64,000 nucleotides of DNA, taken from the NCBI GenBank assembly GCA_937625935.1, contig OW569395.1:124001-188000 (forward strand). The letters are read 5' to 3'. Positions 28,249-37,608 of this stretch are shown piece after piece. Positions within the stretch are counted from its first letter, which is position 1; each line of letters starts with the position of its first letter. Under the pieces are notes generated by a model. That model made no database searches. It had not been told where the DNA came from and saw only the letters and a program-made list of their open reading frames with translations. The stretch comes from Tetramitus jugosus (Eukaryota; Heterolobosea; Eutetramitea; Acrasida; Vahlkampfiidae). The position numbers and the translations under genes are program-made.

Positions 28249-30267
28249 TCATCGATATCTGGTTTTGAGTGATGTGATTGCCATATATTGTTGATAACTC
28301 AGGAATTTATCCATATCATTCTTGTGTTTGGACACGAGTGTGTCCCAGTTTTTAGCACATACAATCATGCAAGCTCGTTCAAGTGTCTCCAACATAGGGC
28401 GAAGGAATTTAGATTCATCTTCGGTTTCGTTCGTTGTAGATAAGGGCGGTGATATGTGATTGAGCACATCACGATACACCAGTAAGACATTATTCACATC
28501 TAAGTGATGAATTATCACCTCTTGTACCTTTGATACGAACGATGAATCGAGATCCATTGAGAGGTTCACTGCGATAAGAAGCAATCCTATGGCATTGTCG
28601 GGACCAATCTCGATTGAACCAGTGTACAGATAACGAATAAACTGAGTTACGATTAAGATGTTATCCCCTTCATCCCCTAATGGCATAAAGGTCACCTCCT
28701 TCCAATCTTTCTCTGCAAAATGAGAGAACATGTTCGAGAAATACTCACATCGACATGCAAGTATAATCTTGTGACAATGTAGTACAGTGGAGTTCGAGGA
28801 GTCAATAATCAATTTCACGTCACTCGTGCTCGGATCATCGAATAGGAGTCCGAATGTTTGATTCGTCTCATATCGAGGGGTTGCCAAACAGAGTTGCCGG
28901 TATTGACTCGCTTTCTTCAAATCTCGAATTAACTGTTCTCTATCTTCGTATTGAATCGATTCTAATTCTCGGGTGAGAAGTAGAGTGTGACGATTTCCAC
29001 AACAGATATCAATGATATTCTTGAAGCAATAGTCGGTAGGATCTACAATGGTAGCCTTAGATGGTGTAACCTTCTGACCGAAACTTAATTGACCAAAATG
29101 ATTCGATCCTGCCACCACTAATTGATTACTTTCCGTTAGGAATACGAAATGGAATGATCCTGATGAGATCTTGCTCACCTTGGTTATTTGTGGGGGCATA
29201 GGTAATACTTTAAACCTGGATGGCTCGAGCTCAGGCTGTTCAAATCCAAATCTTTTTTGTTCATTACAACCACATACCAAAAAGCAATCGTCCTCCAATC
29301 TTAACATGGTATTTACACTTGTACAATGCACTGAAACAATTCTCTTCCTTCTCTTTGCTTCATCATTGTTTACAAAAAATTCTTCTCGTATTCGGGTGGG
29401 CGCTGGAACACAGACGTTTGGTCCAAATGTCATTTGTATTCCCAACTCCCCAAATAAGTTCCTCCCAAAACAGTACACATTCTGATCACTCATTAACAAA
29501 CAGACATGAAACGCACCACATGCAATATCATCAATCTCTTTTCCTCTCAATTCATTTGATGTTATCTTTGTAAATTGACTTACTTTCTCCAAGGTTCCTT
29601 CTACCTGATCTCCTAATCCCAATTGCTTCGTTCTGTTGTCTCCGCAGCACCATAAATCATCTCCTTCTTCACTGCTTGTAACAACATATGTACTTAGTCC
29701 ACAAGCAAGTCTCTTGATCACCCTTGTTGTCTCTAGCGAATTGGGAACATCATTCAATGGACACGGAAAAGGAATTCGAACTAAGCCTTTCACAGAATTC
29801 GTGTGACTCAATCCTAGCTCTCCATTCTCATTGTCGCCGTACCCCCATAGATCACCTTCGCTGTCTAGTATGATGAGATGATAGAACCCACAACTCAATT
29901 GCTTCACAGTCCTTTCAGTTTTACTAGTCATATCTCTAGTTTGATTCTGCCGAATATCTTGAACAATAGCATCACTGAAAACTGGTCTGTGTGTCCCTTC
30001 AATCGAATTCGTGGCGCCAAAGTAACCCAAAGCATAAATCACTCGAGAATTATAGACAAAAACAGAATTTTCACCCAAGGTTCGCACCAACTGAAGCTTG
30101 CTTGGATCTGAAACACACGAAGGCAGATTAGCCTTTGTGAAGTGATCAACCTGCACTGAACGATCAGACAAACACAGTTGACCACAACGATTGGAACCTG
30201 AACAGAACAATTGTATCATAGGGTCATTGGAAGGAGGAGTTTGTGGATGGATCATGTCATCGTTCAT
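28249..30267 (-). CDS. RCC1-repeat/BTB-domain protein
   Basis: 672 residues from ATG 30267; an upstream in-frame stretch starts only at a non-ATG codon. The N-terminal two thirds contain about six RCC1-like blades (SGSNRCGQLCL, GYGDNENGELGL, CCGDNRTKQLGLG, CFGRNLFGELGI, CGCNEQKRFGF, VAGSNHFGQLSF), i.e. a seven-bladed propeller with one poorly matched blade. A BTB/POZ domain follows at about 520-635 (SDVKLIID, HCHKIILACRCEYFSNMF, RYLYTGSIEI). In related RCBTB and HERC-like proteins this pairing links a propeller to a cullin-3 dimerisation module, so a substrate adaptor for ubiquitin ligase is the best inference. Nuclear or centrosomal roles are also known in the family. Confidence 0.9.
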   Translation of the reverse strand: MNDDMIHPQTPPSNDPMIQLFCSGSNRCGQLCLSDRSVQVDHFTKANLPSCVSDPSKLQLVRTLGENSVFVYNSRVIYALGYFGATNSIEGTHRPVFSDAIVQDIRQNQTRDMTSKTERTVKQLSCGFYHLIILDSEGDLWGYGDNENGELGLSHTNSVKGLVRIPFPCPLNDVPNSLETTRVIKRLACGLSTYVVTSSEEGDDLWCCGDNRTKQLGLGDQVEGTLEKVSQFTKITSNELRGKEIDDIACGAFHVCLLMSDQNVYCFGRNLFGELGIQMTFGPNVCVPAPTRIREEFFVNNDEAKRRKRIVSVHCTSVNTMLRLEDDCFLVCGCNEQKRFGFEQPELEPSRFKVLPMPPQITKVSKISSGSFHFVFLTESNQLVVAGSNHFGQLSFGQKVTPSKATIVDPTDYCFKNIIDICCGNRHTLLLTRELESIQYEDREQLIRDLKKASQYRQLCLATPRYETNQTFGLLFDDPSTSDVKLIIDSSNSTVLHCHKIILACRCEYFSNMFSHFAEKDWKEVTFMPLGDEGDNILIVTQFIRYLYTGSIEIGPDNAIGLLLIAVNLSMDLDSSFVSKVQEVIIHHLDVNNVLLVYRDVLNHISPPLSTTNETEDESKFLRPMLETLERACMIVCAKNWDTLVSKHKNDMDKFLSYQQYMAITSLKTRYR

Positions 30268-30581
30268 GATCAAAGTAAATCTCTTCTCTTGTTGGTTTTC
30301 TTTGTGTCTGGGTGCAGGCAAAGATTATTCCGATCACAGTTTGTGGATGATCAGTTACTGGCATTAAGTCTCAATACAACAAAGCAATGTTTAAACATTA
30401 ACCGATTGTGGACAGGATGGTCCACGCACATGATTTATTGTATCTGACCAGAGATGCATATTATATAAGTTACAAGTGATGAGGAGGAAAAAGAGTGTAC
30501 TCGTCGTTGAGAAATTTACTGTCCACACACAAACCAATCCTAGCGATCTGTGCACGGAGAGCAACTTTTTTTCTCTGAGAA
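30268..30581. other. Intergenic, no gene seen
   Basis: 314 bp upstream of the RCC1-BTB gene and downstream of the FCP1-like gene, both minus strand. I see no RNA gene or conserved motif. Confidence 0.5.
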
Positions 30582-32316
30582 CTAATGCTCTCTTTTCAAT
30601 TCCTCAAGCACATCACGCACGTCTGCCGATGTTCCCGTCACATTTCTCTCCTGTAACCTGTCGTACAGGTCAAAGAATTGAGTGTGAACCTTGGTCAAAT
30701 GCTCCGTCACGTACAAAAATTCTTCGTCTTCGTCCTCAACAATGATATCATCTTCGAATTCATCGCCTCCGGTCGTAAGACATTCTTCATTGTCATCGTC
30801 ATCTTCATCACCTTCAGCATCATCAACATCATGATGATTGTTGCTATTGTGTTGATGACGATGTTCAATGTCCATCTCATCTGCCTCACTTTCCACACCA
30901 CTCTCATCTGCTTCTTGTTCCTTGGCCAAGAAACCTTCAAACGTGTATGGATCAATCTTGACAATATTTTCTCTGTCTCCATCAATCCACACATCACTTC
31001 GATCATCCAGAATCACAGAAACAGATCGCTTGCACAACACTTTGACCAATCGTTTCATTTCTCGTTCTCTGGATGATCTTCTCGTGAACAGTGCTTGAAT
31101 GTAATTGGTGCGAAACAGTGTGGCCAAGTGCTGATGAATCACACTGGCATACCTCTCTGTTCCATTGGTGTAAATGTACATGTCATAACACTTGGACATC
31201 TCAGCTAGGAACTGGTAGAGGTAGGGACGAACAAAAATGACAAATCTTCGTGTTCCCAACACAAAGGTGAAACAATCTTGTTCCAACTGCTCAACACAGA
31301 CAATTTGTGAAAGCTTTTCACGCTTCTTTTGTTGTTGAAAGTGTTCCCAATTGAGAAATTGAGAATCACTGGCACTACTACTACGACTGTTCTTATCATC
31401 ATTACCACCACCACTCTGATGAGGAGAAGAGGAAGAACGAGAAGGAGTGTAAGCTTTTGTGTTTGTAGCACCACCAGCATTCCCATTACTGACACCACTG
31501 CTCCTATTATGATAATTGGAAGGTGTGTAGTAATAGTATTGTGGTTCGGTGCCTCTCAACACGTGCTGCGAACGCAATTGTTGTTGATACTCTGAAAATT
31601 TTTTCTCTTGTTCCGTGGAGCGGATGGCGACAGAGTGAATCAATGTCTCATCCAAATCCAGGACAAGCCTGAGCTTTCGACATCGCAGAATACTCTGAAC
31701 ATCAGACTCATAGATGCTCTTGAGAAAGCCCATGTGATTGACAACAAGACCAGAGAGCTCAGAGGCATCACCTCCACTGTTGATGGCGCTTCCACACATC
31801 ATCCAGTCTAAGCTTACACTGATTCTTGAGTTGCTACCATCCTCAGCACCACCGCCATTGCTACTTGATTGACGAACAGGTGAATTTTTCACATTTTCAC
31901 CACATTGACAACAGAGACTCTTGTAGGTAATCTCACTGTAGTCGCACACAAAAAAGAGCAGAGGCGCGCAAAAAAAAGAATAGCGCAGCGGTTAGCCAAA
32001 AACTCTCACTCAAAAAAATCAAAAAAGCCAAAAAACAGACGAATACACACTGTATACACTGTTTGGTAGGTGTCTTTCTCTTTAGTTCCGAAGTGACTAC
32101 CGTACCACTCACTACACAGCTGCCATCACCTGTTGAGACAGCTGTTGTGAGACTTGTTTTTCTTCTTTTATTTGATGAAGCTTCATCCATCATTGCCACT
32201 GATTTTTCCTCATAGCTAACGTGAAGTTTTGCTATGGAGGAACAATGAGAAGCAGCAGAAGATTCAAGCAACGTTGTTATCGTTGTGTTATTGTTGTTCT
32301 GTAGTTGTTCAATCAT
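30582..32316 (-). CDS. FCP1/SCP-like CTD phosphatase (HAD family), one intron
   Basis: Two exons on the minus strand: 32316-32051 and 31935-30582, with a 115-nt intron (donor GTGTGT, acceptor CTACAG). Splicing restores a C-x-H ... C-x2-C-G element (CIHEITYKSLCCQCG) that FCP1 proteins carry just before the catalytic domain, which supports this junction over another donor 11 nt upstream. The product is 539 residues. The HAD motif DLDETL holds the nucleophile D182 and acid D184; the second HAD element is VRPYLYQFL..YDMYIYTNGT and the metal loop is VILDDRSDVW. A Ser/Asn/Gly insert splits the domain. There is a long acidic C-terminal tail, as in FCP1. Family members dephosphorylate the RNA polymerase II CTD in the nucleus. 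I see no clear BRCT domain, which FCP1 usually has. Confidence 0.85.
31936..32050 (-). other. Intron of FCP1-like gene
   Basis: 115 nt with a GTGTGTATTC donor and a CGACTACAG acceptor, phase 2. Chosen because it joins C-x-H to the following C-x2-C element in frame. T-rich text precedes the acceptor. Confidence 0.7.
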
Positions 32317-32911
32317 ATATGAAATTGGAAAAAAGTGTCTTTTCTTATTTGATTCAAATAAAATAAATCAATAAAAAAAAGCTATTGTTCTCTCTCTAGA
32401 GATGTAGGCTAGAGATAGAGTCTGTTGATGGGCCTTGTCTTGTTGTTGTTGGTTGTAATGGGTAACGAACAAGATGACAAACAAGAGCTGTGTTTATTGT
32501 TGTTGTTGTTGTTGGTAGGTTGAGTGTTAGGTAGTGAAGAATAGAGCTGTTTAGTTGTTGTCAACAGGTTGTTGTTGTATTGAATGTTTGGTGGTTGGGT
32601 TTGTTTGTAATCTGGCAGTAACAAGGTGGTATAAAGTGATATGGGAGGGCACACACAATATATACACAATGAACTACTACAGAGATGTGTCTGTCTTGGT
32701 TTTTTGTTCGCGAACAGCACAAAAAATCAAGTTTCCTGGCGCCAACCGTCCATTGCCAAGATTCAAAAATAGGTGATAGTTCAACCAAGAGAATGAAACG
32801 TGAGATTCCGAAAATAATGAAAAAATCTGTGCCACAATGTCTTTGCACAGGGATGCCAATTTTATTGCGCATAAATTTCTTTGGTGAAATCGCTGCCAAC
32901 CTCTGGCGAGC
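32317..32911. other. Intergenic upstream of U1, triplet-rich
   Basis: About 595 bp between the FCP1-like gene and the U1 RNA. It has a (TTG)n microsatellite-like stretch near 32495-32520 and a T/A-rich portion. It must contain the U1 promoter, but I could not identify a proximal sequence element. Confidence 0.5.
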
Positions 32912-33060
32912 ATACTTACCTTGAAGGACCGTCAGGTGATCATACAGACCTGGGGTTGCTAACTGAATATGCCATTGCACGCTAGGCAGAACGGTTTGCA
33001 CCAGCACGAAAGTGGATGGACTTCAAAATTTCTGGCAGCGCTAGGTTCAATGCCTGGCTC
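32912..33060 (+). ncRNA. U1 spliceosomal snRNA
   Basis: The 149-nt stretch starts with ATACTTACC, the invariant U1 5' end that pairs with 5' splice sites. Stem-loop I is CAGGT / GATCATACAG / ACCTG, whose loop matches the U1-70K-binding consensus GAUCANGAAG closely. Stem-loop II is TGCC / ATTGCACGCTA / GGCA, with AUUGCAC being the U1A site. A small CAC-GAAA-GTG hairpin follows. The Sm-like site is AAATTTCTGG and the terminal stem-loop is GCTAGG-TTCAAT-GCCTGGC. Order and spacing agree with U1 of other eukaryotes (about 160 nt in animals). As a Pol II-type snRNA it would lack a T-run end, and none is seen. The 3' end is placed at the terminal stem and could extend a few bases. Confidence 0.9.
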
Positions 33061-33521
33061 AAAGTAAAAGCAAAAGAGAAGCAGTTTAGAATGCAAACAT
33101 TGGTTTCAGTAAGGTTCGAACTTCATTCTCTGTCCTTTTTCCAGTTGGTTCTGAACAAAATCTGGTCGTGATTGGAAGTTGATGTAGCCATTGGTTTTAG
33201 AAAACTCGCGGGTGAGTAAAGCAGCAACAACAAGTGTGTTCCTTTTGTTCTGAAACATTGATGACACCAAAAATACTCACTTGTTCCCAGCTACTTGTCT
33301 GCTGAATGGTCAAAAGAAAAGTTGGTGGACAACTGTAGGAACATACTTCGTTCAAGCAACTCCTTGCTATGGATAGAGAATAACAAATAACTAATTTTTA
33401 TGAAAAAAATAGTTAACAAGTGCAGTTCACCAACCACACAACATGCAAATGCTCAAATGTGTTGATAGCGTGTAGAATTAGGATGATTGCAGAAATATGT
33501 TTACAAGAATGTTGTTGTAAA
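33061..33521. other. Intergenic downstream of U1, no gene seen
   Basis: About 460 bp between U1 and the 3' end of the small minus-strand gene. A GGTTCGAA sequence at 33113 looks like a tRNA B box, but no A box or clover-leaf can be built around it. Confidence 0.5.
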
Positions 33522-34034
33522 TCACTGATTATGTTTCCTCTTCAACTCAATGTACTCAAGCAATACTTTGGAAATAAAATTACGGTCATCTCTCAGAATT
33601 GAGTTCTTTGTGCTCGACATAAGTTTTGTGATCATCAGCCTCACTTTAATATCCTCCTCATCCTCATCCTCGCCCTCATCCTCTTTAATTGTGCTATTGT
33701 CTTGTTCCTCTTCATGTGAGATTTGCTGATAAAGTAGTGCTAAACTTTGTGATTCTACCTCCTCCATCTTCTTTCTTATGCTTCTCAACTTGTTCATCAA
33801 ATCATAATACGTATCTTGAGCCAAAGGATTCTTGTGATCCTTCAAAAAGTTTTCCAGTTTCTTCACATCATTAACGTCCACGTCCATCTTCTTCACTTCT
33901 TCATTCTTTGCATGTTCTTTGAATTCACTCATTACCTTTAGGATATTCTGAATGTTAAAGAGTTGTGTTTGTACTGTTTCATCGGTTATTTCACGTAAGT
34001 TGATGGAAGATGATAGCCCCAACAGGTTGTCCAT
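33522..34034 (-). CDS. Small acidic coiled-coil protein, unknown
   Basis: 170 residues from ATG 34034. It is helical throughout with heptad-like hydrophobic spacing (FNIQNILKVMSEFKEHAK, YYDLMNKLRSIRKKMEEVE). A run of Glu/Asp (EDEGEDEDEEDIK) lies before a final helix ending in LLEYIELKRKH. There is no signal peptide, membrane segment or recognised motif. Length and composition resemble small subunits of multi-protein complexes, but no family is recognised. It lies between the U1 and 5S RNA genes, and its 5' end faces the 5S gene at 133 bp. Confidence 0.65.
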   Translation of the reverse strand: MDNLLGLSSSINLREITDETVQTQLFNIQNILKVMSEFKEHAKNEEVKKMDVDVNDVKKLENFLKDHKNPLAQDTYYDLMNKLRSIRKKMEEVESQSLALLYQQISHEEEQDNSTIKEDEGEDEDEEDIKVRLMITKLMSSTKNSILRDDRNFISKVLLEYIELKRKHNQ

Positions 34035-34167
34035 TTTTTACACAATGCTATGAAAAATTCCATACTCATACACCTCACATTTTCGAACCCATCGGATAAG
34101 ACACTGAAAGTCATTTTTTAAAAGCGCGGACAAAAACGCAGAAATAGCTCTATATTGAGTTGTTAGT

Positions 34168-34286
34168 GTCTACGTTCATACAATGGTGGAACCACCTCTT
34201 CCCATTTCGAATAGAGAAGTTAAGCACCATCTGGCTGAGTTAGTATTGAGATAGGAGACTACTCGAGAACCCTCAGTAATGTAGGC
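34168..34286 (+). rRNA. 5S ribosomal RNA
   Basis: 119 nt. The closing helix GTCTAC pairs with GTAGGC at the 3' end. The loop A/helix II region CATACAATGG, the classical internal promoter segment GAAGTTAAGCACCATCTGGC, and GAGTTAGTATTGAGATAGGAGACTACTC (helix IV/loop E region) follow the eukaryotic 5S consensus. A T-run follows directly. Only one copy is visible, not a tandem array, and it sits between protein genes. Confidence 0.95.
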
Positions 34287-34290
34287 TTTT
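34287..34290 (+). terminator. Pol III terminator of 5S rRNA
   Basis: Four T residues immediately after the last base pair of the 5S closing helix. Confidence 0.7.
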
Positions 34291-34326
34291 AACTTTTGGT
34301 TTGTTGCAACACTAAAACAACAATCT

Positions 34327-37270
34327 TTATGTCCATCTGTGACGCTTTTCCAGTTCCTTGAAAGATTGAGATTTGGTCCAGAATCCTACAATGGCTCCAA
34401 ATGAATCTTCTATGTCTTTCAAGACTGGATCAAATAAGGATCTGGAAATATTGTCAATAATATCTTCTCTTTGTGTTTGTTCAGTGACGGCAAGCAACAT
34501 ATCCAACGTGGTTTTCATCTTTCTGTACTTTCCAGTGATCATAACTGCATCGAGGCAGTATTCTGAATCATTGGAGAAGAATAGGTGATGAATTGCTTCC
34601 AATTCTTCAAACACTTGGTTCACAGACTCACTGGTTGCGTCTTCAGAGTCAATCGTCCGCATAAGGTACTTGAAATTATCAATATGACACCAAAACAACA
34701 GTGACTGGATATCAGCTTTCTTGTCATTGCTGTAACGATGTATATACCGTTGTATATCATTTCTCAATGCCTCCACGCGTAAAATATCTCTCAATTTCGT
34801 CTTCTTTACGACTCTCGCGAACAATTCACTGTTCAATTTAGGGATATCAGAAAGGATGAAAACAGGCTCAATGACACAATTGTCCTGCGAGTGCTCCTGG
34901 CTCTTTCTGCTCGATCCATGATCACTGTCCCCATCATTCTCATCGTTGTCTTCTTGAGTTGTTCGATCTTCACTGCCTGTAGTCTTGCTAACTCTGGCAG
35001 AGAGGTAGTCCATCGAAGTTATCGTACTTGTTCTCTTGGCTAATTTCTTATTTTTCTTCTCTTCCAAGTCACGTGTCTTTCGGATTGCTGCTATTGCATC
35101 ACGTAGTTTGACTCTGGCGTGAATAATTTCGGAATCGAACTGCCTCAACAACGCGTCAGAGTTTTGAATTGTGACATATTCCGTGTGAGACAAATATTTG
35201 GTTGTGGCCTTTTGAATCGCGTCAAAATTGCAATCAATTGCAAAGTTGTGTATGGTTGATAGTTGTGCCAACACATTGACTGCTACGGATTGTACGTGAC
35301 AGATGATTTGATAGTAGGAACTGTAGAAGTCGAGATCTTTTGCTACCAGTTCTTCCTTCAGTTGTAAATGAGGTATGCTCAGTGCACTTTGTAACACGGA
35401 ACAAATGCGTGAGTTGACCGTATAGTTTGAAAAATGTTCTAAACAGAGGTTATCAAATGAAAAGTGTGAGAAATCTAAATTAAACAGACACACATCCCAT
35501 TAATCTCACCATACCATAGTTTAGAGCGATATATTGGAACAGACGAATCAATTGGCGAATCAATGACAACTCAACAATGTTCGTATTAGCGCTCGTAATC
35601 GATTTCTGACGTCGTGCCAATGGCTCCAAATACAGTAGAGTTTGTTGCAGTACTTCGTAGGTCAATTCACCCGCCAAATAACCTCCATCAAGCTCAAAAT
35701 AGTTTAACAACATTTGTAAGACGACTTGAACATTACTTGCTTTTGCCTTCTTCAACATCTTCAAAATGACTTGTTGAATCGCATCAGAAGTATCAATGAT
35801 ACTTCCTCTGCCTGACTGCTGCTCAACCAATTCTGTGAGAACGAGAACACCTTTCGTATGATCAAATTCATTCTCACTCATAATCACTTCGGCCAACAAC
35901 TGCAACTCAGTTTCCTTCAATGGAAAACTACCTGGAATCGACACTTCAGTCATGAAATGGAACGAGTTGTCTTTGACGTAGCGACCACCTGTGACATAGA
36001 TTTGAGCACCACAGAAACACAGCGTGTGCCGTATAGTTTTAATATCCCATCCTAGCAAATCAAGGGTATACCTCTCCGTATCAAACACGAGGACATCTCT
36101 GAGAAAGCCATTCACATTCTCACCACCTGCCATCACAATGCGTTTCCCCAACAAACAAGAGCCCGACTGTCTCATTGGCAATGACCGCAGTAGCTTCTCC
36201 GAGGTCTCTCTTGGATAGATAACAGGAACAGTTGGTGCAATTTCGACTTCTTCTTCCAAATCCTCGTTCCACATGACAGAGACGCCGTGACCCAACAAAA
36301 AATCACTAATTTTCTTCCATTTCAAAGTAATCGCACTAAACAGCCAAATATCTGATGCACTCGTCGTCGAAAAAGCAGCAGCAGATGAAGAAGAAGAATT
36401 GGATGATGATGACGACGATGGCTTTCCCAACGTTCCACCCAACATGTAGATTCGTGCATTCACAGCATGCATGACATGACTATGCCGAGCACTTGGAAAC
36501 GGCGATTGTCCATCAGAGCTAATCAAACTCCACTCATTACCATCAATATCAAACATCCACATATCACCTAGAGCTTCACTCCATGAACTACTCGTACTGC
36601 CACCAAACAAAAAGAGCCGTTTGTTGACGCACACCATGGCATGATTGTTTCGTGCACAGGGAACTTGAGAGCTCGATGTTGATTTGGGAGTGACCATGTG
36701 CCAAACAAATGTCTTGAGATCCAAGTAGTAGAGGTTGTGATCCGCACTGGAGGACCAACCTCTCTTGGCACCACCAATGAGATAGACACGATGATATTCC
36801 TGACAAATGGCGATCGCATGAAATTGTCTATGAATTGGTTTGTCTCCCGTTGTTTTTTGCGTGTGCCATGTTCTCTTCTTCACATGATACAAGCACAGGT
36901 CATCATAAAAGGTGCTGCCGTTCGCGCCACCTATTCCTCCGACGTATACAATAAATGGACATTTGACGTACAAGTCATCATAGTCGGAATGATCAAACAA
37001 GAAAAATTCAACGCCCATTCGCTCTTGTTCGACTACGGCGGAGATACTTGAGCGGAAAGAGGGGACCATGTTGAATAACGCCGATTCTCCGCTGCTAGAG
37101 GGTATGGGTATGGATGCAGAGGGTAACTCAACTTGCTTACTCACATAAAAATCATAATTGAAGCACGAGTGACCCTCGATGGGGAATGGCGGAGCGGAGA
37201 ACAATGAAGAACTTCTAACGTTCGCTTTGGCGATGCTCGGTTGATTAATTTCTACACTTTTGAGAACCAT
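34327..37270 (-). CDS. Kelch-repeat/RGS-domain fusion protein, one 40-nt intron
   Basis: Exon 1 is 37270-35515 and exon 2 is 35474-34327, with intron 35475-35514 (GTATGG donor, TTTAATTTAG acceptor, phase 1). Splicing gives 967 residues (LNY-DFSHF at the junction). The N-terminal half has about six Kelch blades (YVGGIGG, YLIGGAKRG, FLFGGSTS, YMLGGTLG, MAGGENVNG, YVTGGRYV), separated by Ser-rich inserts. A long helical middle part follows, then a charged linker. The C-terminal about 150 residues read as an RGS domain (LRDILRVEALRNDIQRYI, SLLFWCHIDNFKYLM, SLFDPVLKDIEDSF). Kelch propellers bind actin or ubiquitin-ligase partners and RGS domains act on G-alpha, so it may link G-protein signalling to a scaffold (inference). 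Confidence 0.8.
35475..35514 (-). other. 40-nt intron of Kelch-RGS gene
   Basis: GTATGG donor and TTTAATTTAG acceptor, phase 1. Without it the Kelch frame ends at 35480, while the RGS frame has no ATG near its start. Confidence 0.7.
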
Positions 37271-37608
37271 GTGAACATAAAGATATCAATAAAGCGAAGC
37301 GATAGTTTGTGTTTTGTTGTTTTGTTGTTTTTGTGCTGGATTTCTAGTTCCCCAAGGATCTTGATGGCTTGCGGGGATCTTTCTGACAGGTGAAGGACAT
37401 CGGACTTTAGTTGCATCGAAAAATTTGGCGCGTTTTCTTTGGCGCTCAAAATGGTCAGCAAAGAGATTGAAAAAAAAAACAAGCTTTTCCTCTCCGTGTC
37501 TTCAAGTCGTGATCACACCACCATCCTTTTCTCTAATAACAACAACTCCCATTCAAAAAAAATTTTTGATCCAAAACCTTACACCTACACGTGACGACTC
37601 AATAAGGC
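37271..37608. promoter_or_regulatory. Shared divergent promoter with two E2F-like sites
   Basis: 338 bp between the ATGs of the Kelch-RGS gene (minus) and the transportin-like gene (plus). TTTGGCGCG at 37424-37432 and TTTGGCGC at 37438-37445 match the E2F/DP consensus TTTSSCGC and lie midway between the genes. The site identity is inference. Confidence 0.45.

Noticed and set aside
32561-33007. 148-codon minus-strand ORF overlapping the U1 gene
   Set aside because: No recognisable protein text, non-ATG start context, and the overlapping plus strand has clear U1 structure.
33100-33130. GGTTCGAA B-box-like sequence suggesting a tRNA
   Set aside because: No matching T-arm stem, A box or acceptor stem could be built on either strand.
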